DNA of 38,317 nucleotides from Chara braunii (GCA_003427395.1 BFEA01001053.1:141183-179499), one strand, 5' to 3'; shown: positions 1 through 8,629, counted from the stretch's first letter. Numbers and translations are program-made. Notes: generated by a model not told the origin, from the letters alone.

Positions 1-150
1 CCTGTGGGCAGGTCCATCCCCGCCACAGTGCGAAAAGGCAAAAATAACATCTGCCGCAGTTTCAGATATCAGGCCTGATTGAAACGTGCACTTTTGTCAT
101 TTTCGGCATTTTTTTTATTTTTTATTTTTTCACTCTGAATCACGCATGAC

Positions 151-255
151 CTAGACATCTCGGCCGTGACCCACCCCGACCGTAGTCTAGACATCTTGGC
201 CGTGGCCTAGACATCTCGGTCATGGGCCAGCTTGACTGTAGCTAGACATCTCGGA
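151..255. repeat. short degenerate CTAGACATCT repeat
   Basis: The motif CTAGACATCTYGG occurs four times, beginning at 151, 187, 207 and 242, with spacings of 36, 20 and 35 bases. The rest of bases 1-312 is non-coding, with a T-rich tract near 109-130 and no supported gene. The repeat is seen directly; no function is proposed. Confidence 0.5.
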
Positions 256-436
256 CGAATCCTCAAACCTTAGGGAAAAAAAAGAAAAGCAGGCCAACGC
301 CGCGACCGTAGGGCCTTGGTCATTTCACGAAGTTCAGCTAGAGTCAAGCTCAACAGGGGTTCATTCCCCTGTCCTACCGCGCGCCCGTATCTCGCACAAA
401 AAAGTGCCAGATTCGGGTGTGTGGGCACCAGCAACA

Positions 437-459
437 GCCCGTTCTTGAAACGAACGGGC
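437..459. other. GCCCGTTC hairpin 1 of repeat A
   Basis: The arms GCCCGTTC (437-444) and GAACGGGC (452-459) are perfectly complementary around a 7-base loop. Two related hairpins follow at 551-567 and 719-742. In copy B the equivalent hairpin near 9175 is imperfect. Confidence 0.6.
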
Positions 460-550
460 ACCACCTATTTCCCAACAAAAACGAAAAGAAGCAAAAAAAA
501 CACAAAAAAAAACGAAGTAAAAAAAATCGTACCTTGAAAATGAACGGGCT

Positions 551-567
551 GCCCGTTTTAAACGGGC
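551..567. other. GCCCGTTTTAAACGGGC palindrome of repeat A
   Basis: A 17-base palindrome (arms GCCCGTTT and AAACGGGC around one T), identical in copy B at 9284-9300. The preceding AACGGGC (544-549 region) can pair with the same GCCCGTT arm, so alternative folds are possible. Confidence 0.6.
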
Positions 568-718
568 GGCCCCGTGCTACCTTCGGGGGACACAGTCCCC
601 ATCAGTCACTGTAGAATCTCTCTTTCTCTCTCTCTCACACACACACACAGTAGAAATGAACAGTACCAGGTTCTAGGGGTGGGTACATGTGATTTCGCCC
701 ATCCTTTCATCGGGAAGG

Positions 719-742
719 GCCCATTCGTCAAAACGAACGGGC
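719..742. other. GCCCRTTCGT hairpin of repeat A
   Basis: The arms are GCCCATTCGT and ACGAACGGGC with a CAAA loop and one mismatch. The copy-B equivalent at 9456-9479 is perfect with 10-bp arms. It belongs to a family of three GCCCGTT hairpins per repeat copy. Confidence 0.55.
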
Positions 743-1285
743 ACTGACACAGTTCACATGGCAAGTGATGGGGAGGAACCGAAAAAAAAGAATCTAAGAA
801 CAAATTTAAGAAATGAAATCTAACAAAAATAGAGAAAAAAAAAGAGGAAAAGAAAACAAAAGAAAAAACTTACCTTATAGGGAAAGCGGTCGTCTGTAAA
901 CGATACCTGGTGTTTTTTCATGGGGACTCTTAAGTCCCCGTCAGTTCTTCATGCGCTATCTAGCGCTTCGTTTCTGTCATCCTTTTTTTTTTTTTTTTTT
1001 TTTTCTAATTCTCGTTGGCTTATGCCAACGGTTATTGTCACGTTCGTGGCCTCACCCACGAACTGTCGAAGTACAGACCCGAGTTCAAATCCTTAAAAAA
1101 AAAAATTACTTGTATTTTTATGATGATTATTATTATTATTATTATTTTTGATTTATGCGTGTCATCCTTGCACAAGGGCCATGCAAATCTCGGTGCAGCC
1201 TATCTCGGTCGTGCAATCTCAGCAATCGCACGGTCGAGATGGACCGCGCCATCCATAAACTGAAGCAGCTCCAAAAGGAGCTATG

Positions 1286-1388
1286 CCCAGTAGGGCACGA
1301 CATTTCAGATTCGATCCCGGTGTCTGTCGGGTAGCAGTCTGGTGCTGTAACCTACTGGGTTAGCTCGTATCACGACAGTGATAGGAGC
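1286..1388. other. double inverted-repeat module of repeat A
   Basis: CCCAGTAGG (1286-1294) pairs with CCTACTGGG (1351-1359) across a 56-base spacer containing the Pol III B-box-like ATTCGATCC. It is followed by GCTCGTATCAC (1363-1373) and GTGATAGGAGC (1378-1388) around a GACA loop, with one mismatch. Both structures recur in copy B, where the second hairpin is perfect. The module is loosely tRNA-like but cannot be folded into a canonical cloverleaf by eye. Confidence 0.5.
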
Positions 1389-1754
1389 AACTCTTTTATA
1401 AGAAGAGTTGGCTCAGTCGCTAACCCCATTCCGTAGCCTTGCAAGCTCCACCTGCCTCAGGCCCCGCAGGCCTCACCTGCTTCTGACCCTACATGCTTGC
1501 CTGGCCACGTGGCCTCGACATCGACCTATCAATCCCCTGGCCTGGTGTCTACCCCCACGGGCGGGAAATAAGACCCTTCTTCCTACTCTCCCTACGTCGC
1601 GGTTGTATACCCGGCTTACGTAGGCCCTAGACATTATTTTAGGTAGACTAGGTGTAGCTCTAGTCTTTCCATGACCGCGCACTCTTGCGACCTTGGTGGG
1701 AGTCGTGGACGACAAACAGTGTCGCTGACTCCCGTTGTTTCGATTGAACGGCAA

Positions 1755-1794
1755 TGACGTCACACGCCAACGACGTCATACATCAATGATGTCA
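1755..1794. promoter_or_regulatory. three 16-bp-spaced TGACGTCA-like sites (repeat A)
   Basis: TGACGTCA at 1755, CGACGTCA at 1771 and TGATGTCA at 1787 are spaced exactly 16 bases apart. TGACGTCA is the classic palindromic core bound by bZIP (CRE/TGA-type) factors. Copy B keeps the same spacing (10494, 10510, 10526) with two sites degenerate. A regulatory role is inference. Confidence 0.3.
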
Positions 1795-2033
1795 GGCTTT
1801 AGGTCTCTCAGTTATAGGTTAAGTTTGAATAACTTGTGGCAGATAACCCATCTCGTCAAGTTATGAAGCCCGATTAATCATTTACCAAGTCGGACATCGT
1901 CCGACATTTAAAAACACCGGGCAGATGCCCTTGCCCGCGTTTCTGCCCCGACAGCATTCCCGGGCCCCATTGAACGACGACCCCGTCGTTCACCATCAAA
2001 AATACAAAGTTAGGATTCTTATGAAATTTCCAT

Positions 2034-2444
2034 GTGAAAACAATAATTACAATACACAACAATCCAAAACATTCGTCCAAAACAAGCCGAAACTTTCACC
2101 AACAACCTGGATTCAGCCTCCAGAAGCCGAAATATAAACACAACAAAACTGGATATGACTCCAGCAACATCAACATAAATACAACAAAATTGGATTCATC
2201 CTCCAGAAGCATAAATATAAACACAGCAAAACTGGATTCAGCCTCCAGAAGCCTAAACATGGACATCAACAATACTGGATTTGACTCCAACAACATTAAC
2301 ATAAATACAAAAAAAATGGATTCGGCCTTTAAAAGCATAAATATGAACACAAAAAAACTGGATTCAACCTCTAGAAACCTAAAACTTAACAGTTTTCTAC
2401 TCTTCAATTGGAATAGTACCAGATTCCGCCCCTGGCAAGCCTAA
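2034..2444 (+). repeat. 42-bp tandem repeat in a 136-codon open frame
   Basis: About seven units begin with TGGAT near 2108, 2151, 2193, 2235, 2275, 2319 and 2360, a spacing of about 42 bases. Because 42 is a multiple of three, the plus frame stays open and reads as 14-residue repeats of the type LDSxSRSININTAK, rich in Ser, Asn and Lys. Unit variation is heavy, yet no stop arises. I do not recognise the product, and there is no clear promoter or conserved domain. The open frame may simply reflect the repeat period. Related motifs (CAGATTCCGCCCCTGG) continue to about 2590. Confidence 0.5.
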
Positions 2445-3718
2445 AAATCAAAACTTGGACTCAGATTCAGCCCCTGGAAGCCTAAAATACATAGGATTTT
2501 TTTCAGAATGGTCCCAGCATCATCCCACTGGCGGCCAACAATTTTGTCTCTCTGAATGGTTACCAGATTCCGCCCCTGGTAAGCCTAAAATTGACAACCT
2601 CCAGGTTGATATCACAATAGATCAACCTGTCAGATATTGTTCAGACAAGTTTGAATGAACCATTCATAGAGCAACCATTCATTCAAAAGTCATCGCCCAA
2701 GTTTTATTCATATTCCAACTTCAGAGAGAAAACAACTCACATAGCTATCATGTCCGATGTTTCTGAACTTTGGTGATATGCGTCAAGGAGTGGTGTAATC
2801 CGTATGAGGATAGCATCTCGACATCAAGCCCCGCTTAAGATTCGAGCCTCACCACATTCCTTCCGATTCCAGCGTCGTGAACCATCAATCCTCTCCATAT
2901 AAAGATAGACATCTCCACCCCACACAACCTAGGTTGGTTAGGCCTTGGCCATAGAGGTGAAGTGATCCTTCTTGATACAAGATTAGGTAACCACTCCTTC
3001 TCTCGTACCCGGCATCAATCGCCCCCTCTATAAGCAGTGTCTTAATAAGGTCACAACGCCTTTTTCCCTTTCACTGATAGTGTAGCCTTCCTTCCTTTCC
3101 TTAAACCACATAGGATTCGGAAGACAACATCTCGCTATGGACCAGGAGCACAGCTCCGACACGAGCCTCACTACCATCTACAGAGCTCACAATTACATCA
3201 GAAAAATATAGTAACATGACAACGAACAATTAATCATTACATTCAAATCATAAAGATACAATTAACGATAATTCACAACAATTCACAACAAATGCTTTCA
3301 CATGGAATTTCATAATAGTCCGATTCAATCATTCCTTCATCGTAGTGAAGGTTCATCCATCTCACAAGAAATGTCAATTATTTATGACACGAGTTCGTCT
3401 GAGTAACAAAATCTAGTCAACCCATAGTTGATGTCACGTCAGAGCTTCCTCGATGTCCACTTCATAATATTCATAAAATTTAAATCAGCAATAATATAAA
3501 TCCAATTAATATACAAAAATATATTAAATCAAAGTCGACCTCCCCATATTCTGCCTTCCTCCCAGTACTAAAACCGAGAAGCTTTTATACAAAAAAACAA
3601 GATAACGGAGGTATTCAGATGATAAGCTCAACGACCTTTCAATAATACCTAAAAGTTCCCCGGACTCAAGTAGTAATGACGACCGACCAAACGATGGAGA
3701 TGAAATATGACATTTACT
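2445..3718. other. no gene seen
   Basis: Bases 2445-3718 hold A/T-rich, non-coding sequence with no open frame worth reporting. Two further copies of CCAGATTCCGCCCCTGG (near 2418 and 2563) link its left edge to the 42-bp repeat. The segment could be the remains of the pol/3' part of the minus-strand element whose gag lies just to the right, but no protein similarity survives. Confidence 0.5.
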
Positions 3719-4436
3719 CTAATTCTTCAATCTCCCCCGCATGCGGTAAAAAAGAACGTCTGTAATAGATTTGTCTTCCTTTTGAATAGGGAAGATGAAC
3801 ATATGATTCCAACCTTTGCAGACTCTACCTACTCGCCTGCTTACTATTCCCTCTCTAATATCATAGTCAAGGCGTCTGCAAAATCTTATCTTATGACCCC
3901 AAGAGCCACAGTATGTGCATTTCCAAAGCTTGCGAATCTTAAAAGTTTTGCTTGCGAGGACTCCCTGACTCGGACACATCCTGATTCAGATTTTCATCTG
4001 AAGCAATGTGAATGTTTTCCTGCGACTCGTGCCGACTTATGGCTTGCTTCACTTTCCTACAAGTTCCCTGACCTCCTCGGATCAAATTTTGCATAACCCT
4101 TTCAGCTTTAGCCAGCTTACGAGGTCGCTCCAACTGGTCTGACTCATTATCTAACTTTCTTTTACCTCTCAACATGCTATCTTCAGGGGATTCCAGGAAC
4201 TTGGCTAGCATCAGTCTCTCAAGTTAAACCCAAGTCTCAGACGCTCACGAAGGAAGCTCAATATCAGACTTCAACCTTTCGGCGATAAAATTCAAGATAA
4301 AAAGAAACGTATGATGCTCTTCCCAATTCATCCGCATTACCAAACTCTGAAACGCCTGTAAGAATTCGGTCACCTCGCTGCCTTCAAAAATAGGACTCAT
4401 ATATGAAAATGTTCCTTTCGTCGTTATGGTGTCCTG
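3719..4436 (-). pseudogene. retrotransposon Gag with CCHC zinc knuckle, decayed
   Basis: Read leftwards from 4436, the first segment (to 4245) encodes a Gag-like stretch with the spacing F-E-G-S-x-V-T-E-F-L-Q-A-F and N-W-E-E-H. After TGA at 4245-4247 and a further TAA the same frame reopens at ATG 4211 and runs to 3939 as a basic region. A frame change near 3941-3979 then leads to CTYCGSWGHKIRFC, a perfect CX2CX4HX4C nucleocapsid-type zinc knuckle (about 3880-3925), and the frame ends at 3719. Gag packages element RNA in cytoplasmic particles. The preceding CCTCTTGCAG at about 4437-4446 looks like a splice acceptor. With two stops and one frameshift it is a pseudogene. Protease and RT are not visible downstream, so the element is truncated. 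Confidence 0.6.
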
Positions 4437-4560
4437 CAAGAGGCAAGATACTCGTTAATAATTAAATCAATAGAGGAAATAACCTAGGTTGTTGGATCGG
4501 ACGTCTGGGATCCCCTGACCGTCCGAGATGTCCGACCGGACAAGGTATGTCCGACCTAGC

Positions 4561-4594
<34 letters not shown>

Positions 4595-4637
4595 CAGAAA
4601 AATCTGAAAAATATATATGTTATGTAACACAACAATA

Positions 4638-4706
4638 CAAGCAACTTTTGTCTTGGAGTCATTTTCAAATTCACAGTCAATCATGAGTTAAAAATCAAAA
4701 ACCAAA
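4638..4706. repeat. 69-base direct repeat, left copy
   Basis: It begins CAAGCAACTTTTG and ends near AAAATCAAAAACCAAA. It matches 5284-5352 with few differences, in direct orientation, and is followed in both places by an A/T tract and then a TTCGCG-rich palindrome cluster. This suggests a duplicated module with the hairpin array between the copies. Confidence 0.65.
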
Positions 4707-4742
4707 TTTATTTATTTATTTATTTTTTTCTACGTAGCACCG

Positions 4743-4814
4743 TGTTCGCGTTCAGAGGAGAACGCGAACATGTTCGCCCGAACGCGAACAAGCGGCCAAA
4801 ACCCTCCGAATGCG

Positions 4815-4820
<6 letters not shown>
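4743..4820. repeat. TTCGCG palindrome cluster, left
   Basis: GTTCGCGTTC and GAACGCGAAC form perfect 10-bp arms around AGAGGA. They are followed by further GTTCGC and GCGAAC words out to GCGAACAT near 4819. The cluster is CpG-dense in an otherwise A/T-rich setting. Confidence 0.55.
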
Positions 4821-4845
<25 letters not shown>

Positions 4846-4874
4846 GTTCTCAAAAAATTTTGAAAACAATATAT

Positions 4875-5067
4875 GCTTCCAGGCAAGAGCCTGGAAGTTT
4901 CCCTGTAGGGAAACAGGCTGGGGCCTGTAAGCCCTGTCAGAAGGAAGCTTCCAGGCAAGAGCCTGGAAGTTTCCCTGTAGGGAAACAGGCTGGGGCCTGT
5001 AGGCCCTGCCAGAAGGAAGCTTCCAGGCAAGAGCCTGGAAGTTTCCCTGTAGGGAAACAGGCTGGAG
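4875..5067. repeat. 72-bp tandem repeat made of three hairpins per unit
   Basis: Units begin at 4875, 4947 and 5019; the third breaks off near 5067. Each full unit contains three perfect hairpins in series, all with 4-base loops: CTTCCAGGC/GCCTGGAAG, TTTCCC/GGGAAA and CAGGC/GCCTG. The spacing is exactly 72, so frames stay open on both strands as 24-residue repeats, but these have no recognisable protein character. The array lies inside the 4483-5577 insertion, between its two direct-repeat modules. Confidence 0.8.
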
Positions 5068-5283
5068 GTCCGGGACGGGCCCTGCAAGGCCCGTGTGGCT
5101 GCACAGTATGCCACAGTACCTTGCACTACCTACCCATGAGGGCAAGGGCCTACCAGGCACCGCCAGNTTTTTTATCCGGTAGGCCAAACCCTCCCCTCAC
5201 TGCTCGTTAACAAGAGGATGCAGCAGGCCAAGGGTGCAGAATTGTGGTGGTTTCAAAATATACCAAGAGCGCAAATAATAAAG

Positions 5284-5352
5284 CAAGCAACTTTTGCCTA
5301 GGAGTCATGTTCAAATTATCAGCCAATCATGAGTTAAAAATCAAAAACCAAA
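5284..5352. repeat. 69-base direct repeat, right copy
   Basis: This is the partner of 4638-4706. It runs into a poly-A tract and then the second TTCGCG cluster. Confidence 0.65.
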
Positions 5353-5398
5353 AAAAAAAAAAAAAAAAAAAATCTACGAAAAAAAAAATGTTTGCGAC

Positions 5399-5465
5399 CT
5401 GTTCGCGCGAACGCGCGAACACGTTCGCGCGAACATAGAGGGGTGCGAACACGTTCACCGTGCTA
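5399..5465. repeat. TTCGCG palindrome cluster, right
   Basis: Overlapping GTTCGCGCGAAC-type palindromes, ending in CACCGTGCTACGTA, which is the inverse of TACGTAGCACCGTG at the left cluster. The alternating CG core is the kind of sequence that can adopt unusual DNA structure; that role is inference. Confidence 0.5.
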
Positions 5466-5516
5466 CGTAAATTTTTTTTACGAAAAAAAAAAATATTTTT
5501 TCGAACGACGGGGGTA

Positions 5517-5540
5517 CCGGACGTCCGATGGGACGTCCGG
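5517..5540. other. CCGGACGTCC hairpin
   Basis: CCGGACGTCC (5517-5526) and GGACGTCCGG (5531-5540) are perfect 10-bp arms around GATG. GTCCGA words also cluster at the opposite end (4498-4555), so they look like subterminal repeats of the 4483-5577 insertion. Confidence 0.5.
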
Positions 5541-5801
5541 GGGAGACGACCGGCCCCCGGACCATTGGTAACTTAGGAAATAACTACAAAAGTTAACCTA
5601 CAGAATATGTCAGTTTCAACCTTATCAGTTCAATACTGGTGAAATCAAATTTAACTGACTGATAAAATCATTTTGTATCACTCGCTTCTTCAAACAAAAC
5701 AGCGAGCGATTAACTCAAACAATATTCAATCATATTTTCATAATGCCATTCATCAATATTACCCAAGTGTCGTTCCACCAGAGACAACGCTAGATAGCCT
5801 T

Positions 5802-5821
5802 TGTCCCCGGCAACTGCGCCA
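5802..5821 (-). other. primer binding site, tRNA-Asp type, of a minus-strand LTR element
   Basis: The minus strand reads TGGCGCAGTTGCCGGGGA. Plant tRNA-Asp ends in TCCCCGGCAACGGCGCCA, so the site is complementary at 17 of 18 positions. Primer sites of this type are known in Athila/Tat-group Ty3/gypsy elements. It lies upstream, in minus-strand sense, of the decayed gag at 4436-3719, so the pair most likely marks one element with its 5' LTR to the right of 5822. The LTR edge itself (a CA end) is not clear, and no second LTR is seen. Confidence 0.6.
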
Positions 5822-6529
5822 CCTATCGAGCGCATCGACTCCCGCTTTTTTGCAAAGGTGAGGGAGCCCTCCTGGCCATGTCACGCAGGAGTAAAACAAA
5901 ACAAAACCAGAGGCAACTTAGGACAATGCATAAATAATCCCTCGAACCTCCGAGACAAACGCGGTTGTATTGCCCATTCGCCGTTCTAGCCGGGTGCGCC
6001 AGCTGTACATCCCACGGTCCCCTACGACAGGATAGGTTTCCGTGGGTCACATCTTACCTTCCCTAAGGGGCTGTCACCACCCTCAGGGGCGTATCCCTAC
6101 CGAGCTACTGACCCACGTGTGAAAGCTTTTACATGCAATTGCAGAGGTAGGTCGGCCGAGGGCGTTTGCTCGCTCGTTGGAGTATAGGTACGCTTGGTTA
6201 ACGCCAAGTGGACCCGAACGTTGTCTGTCCCCGAGGGCGCTGATCTCCTCGGTACGAACGAACGTCAGTCGACTAAGACAGTCTCAACCAAATGTGAAAC
6301 CTACAATATAATCCTATTCCCTTTATAACTCTCTGACCATAAAATAAATAAATAAAATCATTACACTTTATATCCAATCACATAAGATTGAATTTTGACT
6401 TGATGAGATGATCTGTCAAAGTTATTCTTCCCGAACTATATAACTGAAGATACTATTATTCTGCCGCTTCCAAGGCGGAGGCTCGATACTGACAAAAGAT
6501 TAGGAAGGACAACCTAACCTTTAACTTAC
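5822..6529. other. no gene seen; possible LTR remnant
   Basis: There is no coding frame of substance. By position this should contain part of the 5' LTR of the minus-strand element whose primer site is at 5802-5821, but no second copy exists in the window to prove it. AT-rich stretches (6300-6440) border the RNA-polymerase-like exon. Confidence 0.35.
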
Positions 6530-6825
6530 GATTGGGTATGTCGACACCTATTAAACCCTGCCAGGAACGACTCCTTCAAGTAAATTTCATTGCTACCATA
6601 TAAATCAACAAGTAATCTGGTTCCTGGCCGAAGTTTGAACTCTCGGTTCGACAACACCTCTGTACCATATGCGACTTGCTTGGAGGAAAGTATTACGTAG
6701 CGAATAAAAATTTTGTTGGTCGCTTTGTCTTCTTGGGCAATAATTACTTTTTTTGTTCCACGAATGATGAAGTATCCATTCTTCATCATCTGGTTACTTA
6801 AAACAAAACCGCAGTCGTTATCACT
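6530..6825 (-). pseudogene. isolated exon like RNA polymerase second-largest subunit (RPB2 family)
   Basis: The minus strand reads SDNDCGFVLSNQMMK followed by NGYFIIRGTKKVIIAQE. The pattern GYFIIxGxxKVxIAQE is the hallmark of the protrusion region of RPB2-type subunits of multisubunit RNA polymerases, normally around residue 200 of about 1,200. The continuation (TNKIF, EVLS, GTRLLVDL, IYLKES) fits the following strand pattern loosely. A pyrimidine-rich TTCTCTTTGCGCAG precedes it and GTAAGT follows at 6529, so it has the borders of one complete exon of 296 bases. No neighbouring exon is recognisable on either side, so it is called a gene fragment. A divergent Pol IV/V-type subunit or a large-DNA-virus homologue is an alternative source. 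Confidence 0.55.
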
Positions 6826-6899
6826 GCGCAAAGAGAACCATCACCTTCATTTCCTACTTCTTCTTATGGGCTGGAGTTTCTTCCGTCCCCAACACGCAC

Positions 6900-7058
6900 C
6901 TATCCCTCTAGGAAGTGGTCTTGTGGATACTCCTTCCCCTCGTCCGAGCCGAAGACTCGGATCTCAGAGGTTGGGCCATCACCATCGAGTCGGCAGAGGT
7001 ACACCCCCGACGACTCGGATCCACTCCAAATCGATAACAGGGTCGTCTCTGAAAGCAT
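6900..7058 (-). CDS. small unrecognised open frame upstream of the RPB2-like exon
   Basis: A 52-codon frame runs from ATG at 7058 to TAG at 6900-6902, ending in a charged stretch (CRLDGDGPTSEIRVFGSDEG, then KEYPQDHFLEG). Its composition looks more protein-like than its surroundings. GTGCGT follows immediately and would form a 74-base intron with the acceptor before the RPB2-like exon, but the TAG sits at the junction and blocks continuous reading. I do not recognise a family. It could be an exon of a decayed gene or a chance frame. Confidence 0.2.
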   Translation of the reverse strand: MLSETTLLSIWSGSESSGVYLCRLDGDGPTSEIRVFGSDEGKEYPQDHFLEG

Positions 7059-7099
7059 ATGAACCCCCGCCTAGGATGCTTCCTAGAGAGAAAGATTGT

Positions 7100-8241
7100 G
7101 TTCGCCATGAGTAGGTTTCTTTTATTCTCATTATTAACAAGTTTTGGGCAACTTAGATGAAAAAGAAACTGAAGAAGATAGACAACGAGAATCATTGGAA
7201 AGATATAGGTAGATAAGATCGTTCGGGATAGAAAGTGAATCATGGGGAGAAAGCTAAATCTGTTTGACCTTATCTGCTTTATTCCAATTGAATTCATTCT
7301 GTGGTACACACAGAATTAAAGTTTTTCAAAACATCAAATTATTTTTGGCATGCGGACGGATGAAAAGTAAGGAAAAAATAGTTTTTTTCTCTTTCCCCCA
7401 ACAGACATAATCAATCTCCTTTACAAACATCCTTTTACCTACCTGCACACCGCGTCAAACAACAAGATCAAAGAAAACCAATACGAAATCTGAGTCAATC
7501 AACTGATTGGCTGACCTTGAGCGAAGTTTGGTCCGACTCACTCAAGAAAGCCGGGTAATATTCCAATCAGAAGAAAATAACCGTCGTAGAAAAATATGTG
7601 GCGCACAACTCATAAGTTGTGGCTTCTCTCCTGAATGACGGTCCGCACCTTTTTCCAAGAATCCGATCATACAAAGGTCGGGCCCACTGAGATGTCTGAA
7701 CGAGATAACCTTCAAAAAATATGCTCCCATGACTCAGACCCATATCGCCTCAACATCCCAGACAGTCCCAACGCAGTACCAACTGTATTTCCCCCACCAA
7801 GGATACTCTCAACCAATTGCAAGTCCACGCCGCCTCCAATCACCACGTCCGCTCGCAATAGCCACACCAACATGTCAGTCCTGATCTCAAAACTCAGTTT
7901 CACCTAGTCCCAAAATTGCCCCAGGTCTCAATGCAGTCCCACACCATCGCCCGCAACACCAGATAGTTCAGAACTAAAAACCGCTCGCACCGCGCGCCGC
8001 AAAAAATAAAGGTGGCCCCGGTGAAACCCGCAGGTGCTGCGAGCCCCAAAAAAATAAAGGTGTCCTTCCGGCGCAAATCACAAGCGCTGCAACTCCAATA
8101 GCCATTGCCGCGAGCACTCACTCCGCGCTTCCTTCATGCCGCCGGCCTGTGCACCACAGCTGCTTAGACCCAATCGTGCACCAGCACAAGCTCGATTTTT
8201 AGGCCCCATTAGGATCCACCAAAGTTGCCACACACCACCAT
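7100..8241. other. no recognisable gene
   Basis: Short frames occur on both strands (for example 7542-7730 and 7712-7903 minus, 7635-7907 plus), but they overlap one another and show no domain, splice context or codon pattern. I treat the stretch as non-coding. Confidence 0.4.
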
Positions 8242-8445
8242 AAAAATCCGGCAGCGCTTCCGCACCACTGCCGTTAAACCCAATGCCGCCGCCGCAAAAA
8301 TCCGGCAGCGCTTCCGCACCACTGCCGTTAAAACCAGGGTTGCTGCCGCAAAAATCCGGTAGTGCTTCCGCGTCGCGGCCAAAATCTCAGTGCCGCCACT
8401 GCAAAAAATCGGCATCGCTTCCTCGTCATCGCCAAAAAGTGCCAC
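8242..8445. repeat. 54-bp tandem repeat
   Basis: Units beginning AAAAATCCGGCAGCGCTTCC start at 8242, 8296, 8350 and 8404, an exact 54-base period with increasing divergence to the right. The period is a multiple of three, so the minus strand reads as 18-residue repeats of the RKRCRIFAAAALGLTAVV type; I regard this as a by-product of the repeat. Confidence 0.75.
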
Positions 8446-8629
8446 CGTTGCCGTGCCGAGAGAACAACATTACCCCAAAGTTACTTTAAAAATGGTTGCC
8501 GACGCTGCGCAACATGGGCAAAGTCTCCCCGACTCTACTTGCCGATGGCCTCCATTCTCCACCTCAGCATCTCCACCGGCAGCACCACCCCTCTCTTGCA
8601 ACATGCAGCAACCAGCCAACATTCACTCA

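Larger units (their letters stand above)
313..1933. repeat. 1.6-kb dispersed repeat, copy A
   Basis: This segment matches 9050-10674 along its whole length, in the same order and orientation, with frequent substitutions and small indels. Shared landmarks include the start CCTTGGTCATTTCAC, a (CT)n(CA)n tract near 615-650, a poly-T block near 980-1004, a (TTA)n tract near 1125-1147 and the end GGGCAGATGCCCTTG. It contains no open frame of note. It is rich in perfect hairpins. The sequences flanking the two copies differ, so this is a dispersed element rather than a large segmental duplication. No TG...CA ends or clear target duplication are visible, so the class is unknown: it could be a solo LTR-like sequence or a non-autonomous element. 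Confidence 0.8.
4483..5577. mobile_element. candidate 1.1-kb palindrome-rich insertion with 6-bp target duplication
   Basis: The segment starts CCTAGGTTGTTGG and ends with the roughly inverted CCATTGGTAACTTAGG; both are flanked by AAATAA (4477-4482 and 5578-5583). Inside lie GTCCGA-rich subterminal stretches, two copies of a 69-base direct repeat, two TTCGCG palindrome clusters, long A tracts and a 72-bp hairpin array. TACGTAGCACCGTG near 4731 and CACCGTGCTACGTA near 5455 form a second inner inverted pair. No transposase frame is present; long frames here are products of poly-A and repeat phase. A non-autonomous DNA transposon is the simplest reading, but the terminal repeats are imperfect and the target duplication is AT-only. 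Confidence 0.4.

Noticed and set aside
1015-1100. tRNA-derived SINE head (GTTCAAATC B box and poly-A tail)
   Set aside because: A B-box-like word and an A tract are present, but no convincing A box or cloverleaf could be drawn, so it is not listed as a separate element.
4720-5210. Open frames of 124-155 codons on both strands across 4720-5210
   Set aside because: They arise from poly-A tracts and the 72-base (24-codon) repeat period; the peptide sequence has no domain character and both strands are open equally.
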